Position numbers and translations under genes: made by a program
The notes under the pieces: generated by a model
Seen by the model: the letters and a program-made list of their open reading frames with translations, nothing else
Told to the model about the DNA's origin: nothing
Database searches by the model: none
In this document: piece by piece, positions 25,069 through 34,441 of the stretch
Position numbering within the stretch: position 1 is the first letter of the stretch
Layout: the number at the start of each line of letters is the position of its first letter
NCBI RefSeq assembly: GCF_004217215.1
Contig: NZ_SHKP01000007.1
Location: forward strand, 1-64,000
Length of the DNA stretch: 64,000 nucleotides
DNA from: Rivibacter subsaxonicus
GTDB lineage: Bacteria; Pseudomonadota; Gammaproteobacteria; Burkholderiales; Burkholderiaceae_C
Direction of reading: 5' to 3'

Positions 25069-26316
25069 ATGAACCCCGACGCCCACACTCTCTGGCGCGC
25101 CCCGCGCTGGGCCCTGTCGATCCTGCTCGCCTGCCTGGGCATGCTCGGGCCCTTCGCGGTCGACACCTACCTGCCGGCCTTCACCGGTATTGCCACCACC
25201 ATCAACGCGACCCCGCTGCAGATGCAGCAGACGCTGTCGGTGTACCTGATCGGCTTCGCGGTGATGAGCCTGTTCCACGGCGCGCTGTCCGACAGCTTCG
25301 GCCGCCGCCCGGTGGTGCTGTGGGGGGTGGCGGTGTTCACGCTGGCCTCGGTCGGCTGCGCGCTGTCGCAGACCATCGGGCAGCTCGTCTTCTTCCGCCT
25401 GCTGCAGGGCCTGTCGACCGGCGCCGGCATCGTGGTCTCGCGCGCGGTGATCCGCGACATGTTCCCGCCGGCCGATGCGCAGCGCGTGATGTCGCAGGTG
25501 ACGCTGTTCTTCGGCATCGCGCCGGCGATCGCGCCGATCATCGGCGGCTTTCTCTACGTGCACGTGGGCTGGCACTCGATCTTCTGGTTCCTCGCCGTCG
25601 TCGGCGTCGCGCTCTGGATCGCGAACTACCAGCTGTTGCCCGAGACGCTGCACGATGACATGCGCCAGCCCTTCCACCCGAAGCACCTGCTGGCCGGCTA
25701 CTGGCAGCTCGGCTCGAGCGCCAAGTTCATCACCCTGGCGCTGGCCAGCGGCATCCCGTTCAACGGCATGTTCCTCTACGTGCTGTCGGCGCCGGTCTTC
25801 GTCGGCGAGCACCTGGGCTTCGGGCCCTCGCAGTTCTTCTGGTTCTTCTTCAGCACCATCGGCGGCATCATGGCCGGCGCCTGGTGGAGCGGTCGCCTGG
25901 CCGGCAAGCTGCCGCCGCAGCGCCAGATCCGGCGCGGCTTTCGCATCATGATCGCGGTGTCGATCGTCAACGTCGCGGCCAACGCGCTGTTCCCGGTGCA
26001 AGCTTGGTGGGCGCTGCCGCTGATCGCGCTGTTCGCCTTCGGCTGGGCGCTGATGGTGCCGGTCGTCACGCTGATGGTGCTCGACCTCTACCCCGAGCGG
26101 CGCGGCATGTCCTCGTCGATGCAGAGCTTCATCGCCGCCGCCGCCAACGCACTGGTGGCCGGCGCGATCGCACCGGCGGTGATGCACTCGACGCTGGCGC
26201 TGGCAATCGCCTCGGCAGCGATGATGTGCATCGGGCTGGTGGCGTGGGTGTGGGTCAAGCCGCGGATGGGGTTCGGGCCCCAGGTCGGCGCCGCGGAGGC
26301 GGCGATCGCCAAGTGA
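25069..26316 (+). CDS. MFS drug-resistance transporter, Bcr/CflA family
   Basis: 415 residues from ATG 25069; the reading frame stays open further upstream but through rnpB, which cannot be coding. Twelve hydrophobic segments. The family signature around helix 1 (GPFAVDTYLPAF) and the motif A loop GALSDSFGRRPVVLWG are present, along with the helix 4-5 LQGLSTGAGIVVSRAVIRD typical of Bcr/CflA proton antiporters. Likely exports hydrophobic drugs or metabolites across the inner membrane; the substrate cannot be read from sequence. Lies 48 bp after rnpB and converges on the AraC regulator gene with an 18-bp gap. Confidence 0.93.
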   Translation: MNPDAHTLWRAPRWALSILLACLGMLGPFAVDTYLPAFTGIATTINATPLQMQQTLSVYLIGFAVMSLFHGALSDSFGRRPVVLWGVAVFTLASVGCALSQTIGQLVFFRLLQGLSTGAGIVVSRAVIRDMFPPADAQRVMSQVTLFFGIAPAIAPIIGGFLYVHVGWHSIFWFLAVVGVALWIANYQLLPETLHDDMRQPFHPKHLLAGYWQLGSSAKFITLALASGIPFNGMFLYVLSAPVFVGEHLGFGPSQFFWFFFSTIGGIMAGAWWSGRLAGKLPPQRQIRRGFRIMIAVSIVNVAANALFPVQAWWALPLIALFAFGWALMVPVVTLMVLDLYPERRGMSSSMQSFIAAAANALVAGAIAPAVMHSTLALAIASAAMMCIGLVAWVWVKPRMGFGPQVGAAEAAIAK

Positions 26317-26334
26317 CGAGGCGGGCGCCTGCGC

Positions 26335-27405
26335 TCAGATCCTGCGCTCGCGGTAGTGGTTCGGGGATTGGCCGGTCCACTTCTTGAACGCCTTGCGGAA
26401 GCTCGACACGTCGGAATAGCCGCTGCGCTCGGCGATCTCGTCGACAGACAGCTCGGTGCGCTCCAGGAACTCGATGGACAGGCGCTTGCGGATGCCGTCG
26501 ATGATGTCCTGGTAGCTGGTGCCGGCCTCGACCAGGCGCCGGTGCAGCGTGCGCGGGGAGAGATGCAGGCGCTCGGCCATCTGCTCGGCGCGCGGCAGGC
26601 CCCCCACGCTGTTGAGGCAGGCCTCCTTGATGGTCTTCACCAGCGCGGGTTCACCGCCGATGGTCTCGAGCATGCGGCCGCAGAAGCTGGCACAGACGCC
26701 GGCCATGACCGGGTTCGCGTTGGGCAGCGGTAGCGGCAGCAGCGCGGCGTCGAACTCCCACTCCATGACCGGCGCGTCGAACTCCACCGGGCAGCGCAGA
26801 ACCTCCTCGTAGCGCGGCGCATGCGGCGGCGCCGCATACGGCAGCCGCAACCGCCGCGCCTCGAAGGGCCGCTCCAGCGTGCGGCTGATCAGCGCCTGGA
26901 TCGAGCTGAACCAGAACTCGGTCGCCAGCGGCAGCAGGGCGCCGAGTTCGTCGAAACCGTGGCCTTCGAAGATCGCCAGATCGCCCTCGACGCGGAAGCT
27001 CTTCTCGAGCACCGGTCCGGCGAGCCGCACATGCTTGATGCCGAAGCCGATCGCCTCGCCGAAGGTCGCGCTGGTCACGACCGCATAGCCGAAGACGCCG
27101 AAATCCGAGATGCGCTGGCGCTGGCCCGCGAGCAGGCCGATGGCGGGTTCGGGCGTCAGCCGCTGCACGTTGGCGAACAGCGCGATCTTCTGCCGGTGCG
27201 AGATCCGGGCGTCGTGGTCGGCGAGCGAGGCGGGTGCGATGCCGGTGCCGGCGAACAGGCTCTCGGCAGCCACGCCGACGGCGGCCAGCGCGTCGGTCAG
27301 GGCGGTCAGGCCTTGCATGCCGTGCAGCGGCGCGTCGAGGTCGCTGCCATAGCGACCGACGATGCGTGGCGTGGCGGCGATGGCCGGATTCACTTCCTTG
27401 AGCAC
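26335..27405 (-). CDS. AraC-family transcriptional regulator
   Basis: 356 residues from GTG 27405; GTG 27393 and TTG codons near 27420 are alternatives, and no clear ribosome site decides. The C-terminal 100 residues hold the two helix-turn-helix units (AEQMAERLHLSPRTLHRRLVEAG and VDEIAERSGYSDVSSFRKAF) ending in the WTGQSPNHYRE motif. The N-terminal domain (RISHRQKIALFANVQRLTPEPAIGLLAGQ, FGVFGYAVVTS) is of the arabinose-binding-like type found in OruR/ArgR-type regulators. It is transcribed divergently from the eight-gene lipid/PHA operon and is its most likely regulator. A run of nine C (coding strand) lies just upstream of the start. Confidence 0.9.
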   Translation of the reverse strand: MLKEVNPAIAATPRIVGRYGSDLDAPLHGMQGLTALTDALAAVGVAAESLFAGTGIAPASLADHDARISHRQKIALFANVQRLTPEPAIGLLAGQRQRISDFGVFGYAVVTSATFGEAIGFGIKHVRLAGPVLEKSFRVEGDLAIFEGHGFDELGALLPLATEFWFSSIQALISRTLERPFEARRLRLPYAAPPHAPRYEEVLRCPVEFDAPVMEWEFDAALLPLPLPNANPVMAGVCASFCGRMLETIGGEPALVKTIKEACLNSVGGLPRAEQMAERLHLSPRTLHRRLVEAGTSYQDIIDGIRKRLSIEFLERTELSVDEIAERSGYSDVSSFRKAFKKWTGQSPNHYRERRI

Positions 27406-27563
27406 GGAGATCGACAACAGACGGGGGGGGGTGAAAACAGGTTGGCAGGATTTCACCCGAATGTGTCGAAGTTGAACCTTGGCGCGAACCCCATGCCGCC
27501 CTAGATTCGCGGTTGCACCAACGCGGCGCCAAGTCCGCGCAGGCCCTGCACCAGGAGACAAGC
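27406..27563. promoter_or_regulatory. Divergent control region of AraC gene and lipid/PHA operon
   Basis: 158 bp between the two divergent start codons. It contains a G9 homopolymer at 27423-27431 and the purine-rich AGGAG (27553-27557) serving the aldehyde dehydrogenase start. No convincing sigma-70 or sigma-54 promoter could be picked by eye. By position it should hold the operator of the AraC regulator. Confidence 0.5.
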
Positions 27564-29078
27564 ATGAACGACACCACGGACGCGTTGCCTTCGGCAACGG
27601 CCAGCGCCGCGATCGACCGCGTCGCGCGCCTCTTCGCCGCCCAGCAGGCGGCCTTCAACGCGGCGCCGGCACCCAGTGCCGACGAACGCCGCGGCCGGCT
27701 CAAGGCGCTCAAGCGCCAGGTCCAGCGCTACCAGGACCTGCTCGCCGACGCGATGAGCCGCGACTTCGGCTATCGCTCGCCGGCCGAGTCGAAGATGCTC
27801 GACCTGCTCGGCTCGATGCTGGAGATGAACCACGCGATCTCGCATCTGCGGCGCTGGATGAAGCCGAGCCGGCGCTCGACCGAGCTGCTGTTCCTCAGCA
27901 ACAGCGTCAAGGTGCTCTACCAGCCCAAGGGCGTGGTCGGCGTGATCGTGCCGTGGAACTTTCCGATCTACCTGGCGCTGGGCCCGCTGGTCGCGGCGCT
28001 GGCGGCGGGCAACCGCGTGATGATCAAGATGCCCGAGGTCACGCCTGCCACCAACGCGCTGCTCAGGACGATGCTCGGCGAGGTGTTCGCCGAGGACATG
28101 GTGGCGGTGGTCGGCGAGGAGCTGGCCGATCCCAACGTCTTCACCTCGCTGCCCTTCAACCACATCGTCTTCACCGGCTCGCCGGCGGTCGGCAAGATCG
28201 TGATGCGCACCGCCGCGCAGAACCTGACGCCGGTGACGCTCGAGCTCGGCGGCAAGTCGCCGGCGCTGGTGACCCGCAACTATTCCGTCGCCGATGCTGC
28301 CAAGCGCATCACGCACGGCAAGTCGACCAACTGCGGCCAGATCTGCGTCTCGCCCGACTACGCCCTGGTGCCGCGCGAGCACGTCAGCCAGTTCGTCGCC
28401 GGCGTGCGCCAGACCTTCGCGCGCTTCTACGACAACAAGACGGCCGGCAACGCCGACTACACCGCGGTCGTCAACGAGCGCCAGTTCGAGCGCGTGCAGG
28501 CGCTGCTCGACGATGCGCGTGCCAAGGGCGCCAGCGTCGAGGCCTGCGCCCCCGCGCCCACCGGCGACGGCCGCCAGCTGCCGCTGCACATCGTCACCGG
28601 TCTCAAGCCCGACATGCGCGTCGTCAACGAAGAGCTGTTCGGCCCGATCCTGCCGGTCGTGCCCTACGACACGATGGACGAGGCCATCGCCTACATCAAC
28701 GCGCGTCCGCGCCCGCTGGCCCTGTACTGCTTCAGCCACGACGGCGCCGAGCGCGACGACCTGCTGCGCCGCACGCACTCGGGCGGCGTCGCCATCAACG
28801 ACTGGGGCTGGCAGGTCGTGAACCACGACGCGCCCTTCGGCGGCATCGGCAACTCGGGCATGGGCACCTACCACGGCGAGGAAGGCTTTCGCGAGCTCTC
28901 GCATGCCAAGACGGTGTTCAAGCGCCAGCGCTTCTTCCCGATCGACCTGTTCTACCCGCCCTACGGCAACTTCGTGCAGCACCTGGCGCTGAAGTTCTTT
29001 CTCGGCAAGGCCGATCCCAGCCTGGCCGCGCCGGGTGCCAGCCATGCAGCGCGTGCCGCAGTTCCCGCAAAACCATGA
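27564..29078 (+). CDS. Aldehyde dehydrogenase, coniferyl-aldehyde-dehydrogenase type
   Basis: 504 residues from ATG 27564 with AGGAG 6 nt upstream. NAD(P)-dependent ALDH fold: PWNFPIYLALGPL for cofactor binding, FTGSPAVGK, general base Glu227 in LELGGKSP, nucleophile Cys261 in NCGQIC, and the C-terminal NHDAPFGGIGNSGMG. The short class 3-like architecture with a C-terminal membrane-prone tail matches CalB-type enzymes, which oxidise aromatic or long-chain aldehydes. Next to an AlkJ-like alcohol dehydrogenase and an alkylsulfatase, a fatty aldehyde is the likelier substrate (inference). First gene of the operon; the following gene starts 14 nt after its stop or, from an alternative ATG, overlaps it by 4 bp. 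Confidence 0.9.
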   Translation: MNDTTDALPSATASAAIDRVARLFAAQQAAFNAAPAPSADERRGRLKALKRQVQRYQDLLADAMSRDFGYRSPAESKMLDLLGSMLEMNHAISHLRRWMKPSRRSTELLFLSNSVKVLYQPKGVVGVIVPWNFPIYLALGPLVAALAAGNRVMIKMPEVTPATNALLRTMLGEVFAEDMVAVVGEELADPNVFTSLPFNHIVFTGSPAVGKIVMRTAAQNLTPVTLELGGKSPALVTRNYSVADAAKRITHGKSTNCGQICVSPDYALVPREHVSQFVAGVRQTFARFYDNKTAGNADYTAVVNERQFERVQALLDDARAKGASVEACAPAPTGDGRQLPLHIVTGLKPDMRVVNEELFGPILPVVPYDTMDEAIAYINARPRPLALYCFSHDGAERDDLLRRTHSGGVAINDWGWQVVNHDAPFGGIGNSGMGTYHGEEGFRELSHAKTVFKRQRFFPIDLFYPPYGNFVQHLALKFFLGKADPSLAAPGASHAARAAVPAKP

Positions 29079-29092
29079 ACCACGAGACATCC

Positions 29093-30763
29093 ATGAGCTT
29101 TGAAGAATTCGACTATGTCGTGATCGGCGGCGGCTCCGGTGGCTGCGTCGTCGCATCGCGGCTGAGCGAGGATCGCAACGTCTCGGTCTGCCTGCTCGAA
29201 GCCGGCGGCGACGACCGCAGCGTCTTCGTCCAGGCGCCGGCCGGCGTGGTGGCGATGCTGCCGATCCCGTTCAAGAACTGGGCCTTCAAGACCGTGCCGC
29301 AGAAGGGGCTGAACGGGCGCCAGGGCTACCAGCCGCGCGGCAAGGTGCTGGGCGGGTCGAGCTCGACCAACGCCATGCTCTACGTGCGCGGCAACCGTTG
29401 GGACTACGACCACTGGGCTGCGCTCGGCAACCCGGGCTGGTCCTATGAGGACGTGCTGCCCTACTTCAAGCGCGCGGAGAACAACGAGACCCATCGCGCC
29501 GATCCGTTCCACGGCACCGGCGGCCCGCTCAACGTCGCCGAGCTGCGCAGCCCGAGCGCGCTGAACAAGGCCTTCCTGGCCGCCGCCGCGATGAACGGCG
29601 TGCCCAACGTCGCCGACTACAACGGCGCCGAGCAGTTCGGCTCCTTCATGTACCAGGTGACGCAGAAGAACGGCGAGCGTTGCAGCGCGGCCAAGGGCTA
29701 CATCACGCCCCATCTGGCGCGTCCGAACCTCGCGCTGCGGACCAACGCGCTGAGCTCGCGCATCGTGTTCGAGGGCAAGCGTGCGGTCGGCGTCGTCTAC
29801 ACGGTGGGTGGCGTCGAGAAGCAGGTGCGGGCGCGGCGCGAGGTGATCCTCGCGTCCGGCGCCTTCGGTTCGCCGCAGCTGCTGATGCTCTCGGGCATCG
29901 GTCCGGGCGAGCAACTGCAACGCCTGGGTGTCCCGGTGCTGCACGACCTGCCCGGCGTCGGCGAGAACCTGCACGACCACATCGACCATGTGCAGACCTG
30001 GCGTGCCGGCAGCGACTCGCCGACCTTCGGCGTGTCGCTGCGCGGCGGCCTGAAGATGGCGCGCGCGATTCCGGAGTGGAAGCAGCACCGCACCGGCCTG
30101 ATCACCAGCAACTTCGCCGAGTCCGGCGCCTTCCTGCGCTCCTCGCCCGATGTCGCGGTGCCCGATCTGCAGATGGTTTTCGTGGTCGGCGTGGTCGATG
30201 ACCACAGCCGCAAGTTCCACCTCGGCCACGGCTACTCGTGCCACATCGAGGTGCTCCGCCCGCACAGCCGCGGCACGGTCAAGCTGGCCGGACGCGACCC
30301 GCGCGCCGCGCCGCTGATCGACCCCAAGTTCCTCGACGACGAGCGCGACCTCGCGCTGCTGGTCAAGGGCGTGCAGATGCAGATGGACATCCTGAACGCC
30401 AGCCCCTTCGCACCCTGGCGCGGCAAGATGCTCTACCCGGTGGACCGCAACGACACGGCCGCGATCGCGCAGGACATCCGCAACCGCGCCGACACCCAGT
30501 ACCACCCTGTGGGCACCTGCAAGATGGGCGCCGACAGCGACCCGCTGGCGGTGGTCGATGCCCGCCTGCGTGTACGCGGCGTGCAGGGCCTGCGCGTGGT
30601 CGACGCGTCGATCATGCCGCAGCTTTGCAGTGGCAACACCAACGCGCCGACCATCATGATCGGCGAGAAGGCGGTGGACATGATCCGGACCGACCAGCGC
30701 GGCTCGATGCCCGCTTCGCAACTGACATCCTCGAACAATCTTCCGACGGAGACCTTCGCATGA
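29093..30763 (+). CDS. GMC-family alcohol dehydrogenase, AlkJ-like
   Basis: 556 residues from ATG 29093 (GAGACA upstream mirrors the other operon ribosome sites); an ATG at 29075 overlapping the previous stop is possible. FAD-binding VVIGGGSGGCVVASRLS at the N-terminus, the GMC signature PRGKVLGGSSSTNAMLYVRG, and the C-terminal HPVGTCKMG with NTNAPTIMIGEKA. It reads closely like AlkJ of the Pseudomonas alkane pathway (for example NAFKTVPQ-type start region, QVTQKNGER, HDLPGVGENLHDH), an FAD-linked membrane-associated dehydrogenase oxidising medium-chain 1-alkanols with electrons to quinone. Choline dehydrogenase-like activity is an alternative. Its stop overlaps the alkylsulfatase start (ATGA). 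Confidence 0.9.
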   Translation: MSFEEFDYVVIGGGSGGCVVASRLSEDRNVSVCLLEAGGDDRSVFVQAPAGVVAMLPIPFKNWAFKTVPQKGLNGRQGYQPRGKVLGGSSSTNAMLYVRGNRWDYDHWAALGNPGWSYEDVLPYFKRAENNETHRADPFHGTGGPLNVAELRSPSALNKAFLAAAAMNGVPNVADYNGAEQFGSFMYQVTQKNGERCSAAKGYITPHLARPNLALRTNALSSRIVFEGKRAVGVVYTVGGVEKQVRARREVILASGAFGSPQLLMLSGIGPGEQLQRLGVPVLHDLPGVGENLHDHIDHVQTWRAGSDSPTFGVSLRGGLKMARAIPEWKQHRTGLITSNFAESGAFLRSSPDVAVPDLQMVFVVGVVDDHSRKFHLGHGYSCHIEVLRPHSRGTVKLAGRDPRAAPLIDPKFLDDERDLALLVKGVQMQMDILNASPFAPWRGKMLYPVDRNDTAAIAQDIRNRADTQYHPVGTCKMGADSDPLAVVDARLRVRGVQGLRVVDASIMPQLCSGNTNAPTIMIGEKAVDMIRTDQRGSMPASQLTSSNNLPTETFA

Positions 30764-32739
30764 AGTACCCCATCCCCGCCCTCGTTGCCGCGCTCGTCGC
30801 GTCCGCGCTGACCGCCAGCGCCTTCGCGCAGCAGGCGGCCGCTCCGGCCACCGCGCCGAAGCCCGCCACGCCGAGCACGGTGCGCGCCAACCAGGCGGTG
30901 GCACAGAAGCTCGCGCTCGACGACAAGCGCGACTTCGACGACGCCACCCGCGGCCTGATCGCGACGATGCCCGACCCGGTGGTCAAGACGGCCGAGGGCA
31001 AGCTGGTGTGGGATGCCGACCGCTACGACTTCATCAAGGGCGACGCGCCGGCCACGGTCAACCCCAGCCTGTGGCGCCAGGAGAAGCTCAACAACGCGCG
31101 CGGCCTGTTCAAGGTCACCGACGGCATCTACCAGATCCGCGGCTACGACCTCGCCAACATGACGCTGGTCGAGGGCAAGACCGGCTGGATCGTCATCGAC
31201 ACGATGCTGACCGCCGAGATTGCCAAGGCCACCATGGCATTCGCGATGGAGAAGCTCGGCAGCAAAAAGCCGGTGGTCGCGGTGATCTACACCCACAGCC
31301 ACGCCGATCACTACGGCGGCGCGCGCGGCGTGATCAACGAGGCCGACGTGCAGGCCGGCAAGGTCAAGGTCATCGCGCCCGAGGCCTTCATGGAACACGC
31401 GATCGCCGAGAACGTGATGGCGGGCACCGCGATGACGCGCCGGGCCACCTACCAGTTCGGCGCCGGCCTCGACACCAACGAGCGCCAGGGCGTGGGCAGC
31501 GGCCTGGGCAAGGCGCTCAGCAGCGGCACCATGGGCCTGATCCCGCCCACCGACACCGTCAGCAAGACCGGGCAGGAAATGACGGTCGACGGCGTTCGCA
31601 TCGTCTTCCAGATGGCGCAGGGCTCCGAGGCGCCGTCGGAGATGATGTTCTATTTCCCCGAGAAGAAGGCGCTGTGCCTGTCGGAGGTGCTGACCAAGCA
31701 CATGCACAACGTCTACACCATCCGCGGCGCCAAGATGCGCGACGCGCTGGCCTGGAGCAAGTACGCCAACGAGACGATCGACCTGTTCCCCGAGGTCGAG
31801 GTCGCCTTCGCCAGCCATCACTGGCCGACCTGGGGCGGCAACAACATCCGCCAGTACATGGCGAACCAGCGCGACACCTATCGCTTCCTGCACGACCAGG
31901 CGGTCAACCTGGCCAACAAGGGCCAGGTGATGGACGAGATCGGCAACGTCGACTTCTTCCCCAAGGGCCTGGCGACCGATGCCAGCTCGCGCGGCTACTA
32001 CGGCACGCTGAGCCACAACCTGCGCGGCGTCTACAACTTCTACCTCGGCTACTACGACGCCAACCCGGCCAGCCTGCACAAGCTGCCGCCGACCGAGACC
32101 GCCAAGCGCTACGTGGCGGCGATGGGCGGCGAGGCGGCGGTGCTGGCCACCGCGCGCAAGGGCTTCGAGGCGGGCGACTACCGCTGGGTGGCCGAGCTGG
32201 TGAACCACGTGGTCTTCGCCAACCCGGACAACGCCGCGGCGCGCGCGCTGCAGGCCGACACGCTCGAGCAGCTCGGCTACCAGGCCGAGGCCGGCACCTG
32301 GCGCAATGCCTATCTCGTGGGCGCCAAGGAGCTGCGCGACGGCGTGCTGAAGCCGCCGACCCAGACCCAGGGGCCGGACGTGGTGCGCGGCATGAACCAG
32401 GAACTGCTGTTCGACTTCATCGCGATGCGGCTGAACCACGAGAAGGTCGACGGCATGACGGCCAACATCAGCATGGTGTTCACCGACCTCAAGGAAACCT
32501 GGGCGCTCGAACTCTCGAACTCGGTGCTCAACAACACCAAGGGCCGGGTGCTGAAGAACCCCGACGTCACGCTGACGTTGACGCGCCCGGCCTTCTTGGC
32601 GATGCTGTTGCAGGGCAAAAAGCTGCCCGAGCTGGTGCAGGCCGGCATGGTCAAGCTCGAGGGCGACCCGAAAGCCTTCGGCGCGGTGTTCGCCAACGTC
32701 GAGAGCTTCGACCCCTTCTTCAACATCATCACGCCCTGA
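30760..32739 (+). CDS. Periplasmic alkylsulfatase, metallo-beta-lactamase fold (SdsA1-like)
   Basis: 659 residues. Signal peptide MKYPIPALVAALVASALTASAFA, so the enzyme is exported. Metallo-beta-lactamase motif Thr178-His-Ser-His-Ala-Asp-His184 followed by YGG; other metal ligands lie in LSEVLTKHMHN and SHHWPTW. A helical dimerisation domain follows (TAKRYVAAMGGEAAVLATARKG ... LGYQAEAGTWRN), then a C-terminal SCP2-like lipid-binding domain (FTDLKETWALELSNSVLN ... FDPFFNIITP). This three-part layout is that of SdsA1 of P. aeruginosa and yeast BDS1, which hydrolyse primary alkyl sulfates such as dodecyl sulfate to alcohol and sulfate. Start overlaps the GMC stop. Confidence 0.92.
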   Translation: MKYPIPALVAALVASALTASAFAQQAAAPATAPKPATPSTVRANQAVAQKLALDDKRDFDDATRGLIATMPDPVVKTAEGKLVWDADRYDFIKGDAPATVNPSLWRQEKLNNARGLFKVTDGIYQIRGYDLANMTLVEGKTGWIVIDTMLTAEIAKATMAFAMEKLGSKKPVVAVIYTHSHADHYGGARGVINEADVQAGKVKVIAPEAFMEHAIAENVMAGTAMTRRATYQFGAGLDTNERQGVGSGLGKALSSGTMGLIPPTDTVSKTGQEMTVDGVRIVFQMAQGSEAPSEMMFYFPEKKALCLSEVLTKHMHNVYTIRGAKMRDALAWSKYANETIDLFPEVEVAFASHHWPTWGGNNIRQYMANQRDTYRFLHDQAVNLANKGQVMDEIGNVDFFPKGLATDASSRGYYGTLSHNLRGVYNFYLGYYDANPASLHKLPPTETAKRYVAAMGGEAAVLATARKGFEAGDYRWVAELVNHVVFANPDNAAARALQADTLEQLGYQAEAGTWRNAYLVGAKELRDGVLKPPTQTQGPDVVRGMNQELLFDFIAMRLNHEKVDGMTANISMVFTDLKETWALELSNSVLNNTKGRVLKNPDVTLTLTRPAFLAMLLQGKKLPELVQAGMVKLEGDPKAFGAVFANVESFDPFFNIITP

Positions 32740-32784
32740 TCTGAACAGCGCGCGCAGACCTGACGCGCCACGAGGAGACACCCG

Positions 32785-34425
32785 ATGAACCCGCAACCCT
32801 GGCTCGCCACCTACCGCGCCAACGGCATCCCGGCGCAGATCAACCCCGACGCTCACGCCTCGGTCGTGCACATGCTCGAGGCGGCGATGGCGCGCTTTGC
32901 CGACCGCCCGGCGTTCCGCTCCTTCGGCCAGACGCTGAGCTACGCCGACGTCGATCGGCAATCCGCCGCCTTCGCCGCCTGGCTGCAGCACAAGCTCGGC
33001 GTCAAGAAGGGCGATCGCATCGCGGTGATGTCGCCCAACTTCCTGGCCTTTCCGATCGCCTTCCTCGGCATCGCGCGGGCCGGAGCGGTGCAGGTCAACG
33101 TCAATCCGCTCTACACGCCGCGTGAGCTCGAGCACCAGCTCAACGACTCGGGTAGCGAGATCATCGTCATCTTCAGCGGCTCGACGCCGACGCTGGCCGA
33201 GGCCATCGGCAAGACGCGCGTCAAGACCGTGATCACCGTCACCCCCGGCGACGGCAGCGGCGTCGTGCTGCCGTCGCCGCCGGTCGATGCGCGGCTGGTC
33301 GGCGCCGTCGCCTTCGCCGACGCGCTGGTCGAGGGTGCGAAGCTCAAGCGCACGCCGGTCGAGCTGAGCGGCGACGACCCGCTGTTCCTGCAGTACACCG
33401 GCGGCACCACCGGGCTGTCCAAGGGCGCGTGCCTCTCGCACCGCAACCTGGTCGCCAACACCGAGCAGTTCAAGGCCGTGATGCCCGCTTCGCTGCGGCC
33501 CGGCGAGGAGGTGATCGTCACCGCGATCCCCCTGTATCACATCTTCGCGCTGATGGTGAATTTCATCACCTACTTCTCGGTCGGCGCCGACAACTGGCTG
33601 GTCGCCAATCCGCGCGACATGGACGGCTTCGTCGACATCATGAAGAAGGCCAGGCCCAGCGTCTTCATGGGCGTCAACACGCTCTACGCCGGGCTGACGA
33701 TGCACCCGAAGCTGGCCGAGGTCGACTGGTCTCGACTGCGCCTGTCGGGTGGCGGTGGCGCGGCCGTGGTCGGCGCCACCTCGGCCAAGTGGAAGTCCAT
33801 CACCGGCAACTTCATCCGCGAGGGCTACGGCCTGTCGGAGACCAGCCCGGTGCTGTCCTTCAACCCGGCCAGCATCCAGGAATTCAGCGGCACCACCGGC
33901 CTGCCGATGCCCGGCACCGACATCAAGCTCATCGGAGACGACGGCAAAGAGGTCGCGCTCGGCGAGTCCGGCGAGGTCTGCGCCAAGGGCCCGCAGGTGA
34001 TGAGCGGCTACTGGAACCAGCCCGCGGCAAATGCCGCGGCCTTCACCGCCGACGGCTACTTCCGCACCGGCGACGTCGGCCTGTTCACCCCCGAGGGCTT
34101 CCTGAAGATCGTCGATCGCAAGAAGGACATGGTGATCGTCTCGGGCTTCAACGTCTTCCCCAACGAGATCGAGGCGGTCGCCAGCGCCTGCCCGGGGGTG
34201 GCCGAATGCGCCTGCGTCGGCGTGGCCGACGAGAAGACCGGCGAGGCGGTGAAGCTCTTCGTCGTCCGGGCGCCGGGCGCGACGCTGAGCGAGGACGAAC
34301 TGATCGCGTTCTGCCGCAAGGAGATGACGGCCTACAAGGTGCCCAAGCTCGTGCGCTTCGTCGATGCCTTGCCCAAGTCGACGGTCGGCAAGATCCTGCG
34401 CCGCGAGCTGCGCGACGTGGCCTGA
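32785..34425 (+). CDS. Long-chain fatty acid-CoA ligase
   Basis: 546 residues from ATG 32785 with GAGGAGA 6 nt upstream. Adenylate-forming enzyme: P-loop YTGGTTGLSKGA near 204-215, GYGLSETSPV, the hinge region TGDVGLFTPEGFLKIVDRKKDMVIVSGFNVFPNEIE (written here in its parts TGDVG, IVDRKKDM, GFNVFPNEIE), and the catalytic lysine near the end in LPKSTVGKILRREL. Resembles FadD. Activates free fatty acids to acyl-CoA with ATP. In this operon it accepts the product of the aldehyde dehydrogenase and feeds the acyl-CoA dehydrogenase/MaoC/PhaC steps. Confidence 0.93.
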   Translation: MNPQPWLATYRANGIPAQINPDAHASVVHMLEAAMARFADRPAFRSFGQTLSYADVDRQSAAFAAWLQHKLGVKKGDRIAVMSPNFLAFPIAFLGIARAGAVQVNVNPLYTPRELEHQLNDSGSEIIVIFSGSTPTLAEAIGKTRVKTVITVTPGDGSGVVLPSPPVDARLVGAVAFADALVEGAKLKRTPVELSGDDPLFLQYTGGTTGLSKGACLSHRNLVANTEQFKAVMPASLRPGEEVIVTAIPLYHIFALMVNFITYFSVGADNWLVANPRDMDGFVDIMKKARPSVFMGVNTLYAGLTMHPKLAEVDWSRLRLSGGGGAAVVGATSAKWKSITGNFIREGYGLSETSPVLSFNPASIQEFSGTTGLPMPGTDIKLIGDDGKEVALGESGEVCAKGPQVMSGYWNQPAANAAAFTADGYFRTGDVGLFTPEGFLKIVDRKKDMVIVSGFNVFPNEIEAVASACPGVAECACVGVADEKTGEAVKLFVVRAPGATLSEDELIAFCRKEMTAYKVPKLVRFVDALPKSTVGKILRRELRDVA

Positions 34426-34441
34426 ACCGAAGAGGCCTCCG

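Noticed and set aside
27442-27455. Sigma-54-like promoter TTGGCAGGATTTCA before the lipid/PHA operon
   Set aside because: The -24 part is fair, but the -12 part lacks the conserved GC, and no sigma-54 activator gene is adjacent; the regulator is AraC type.
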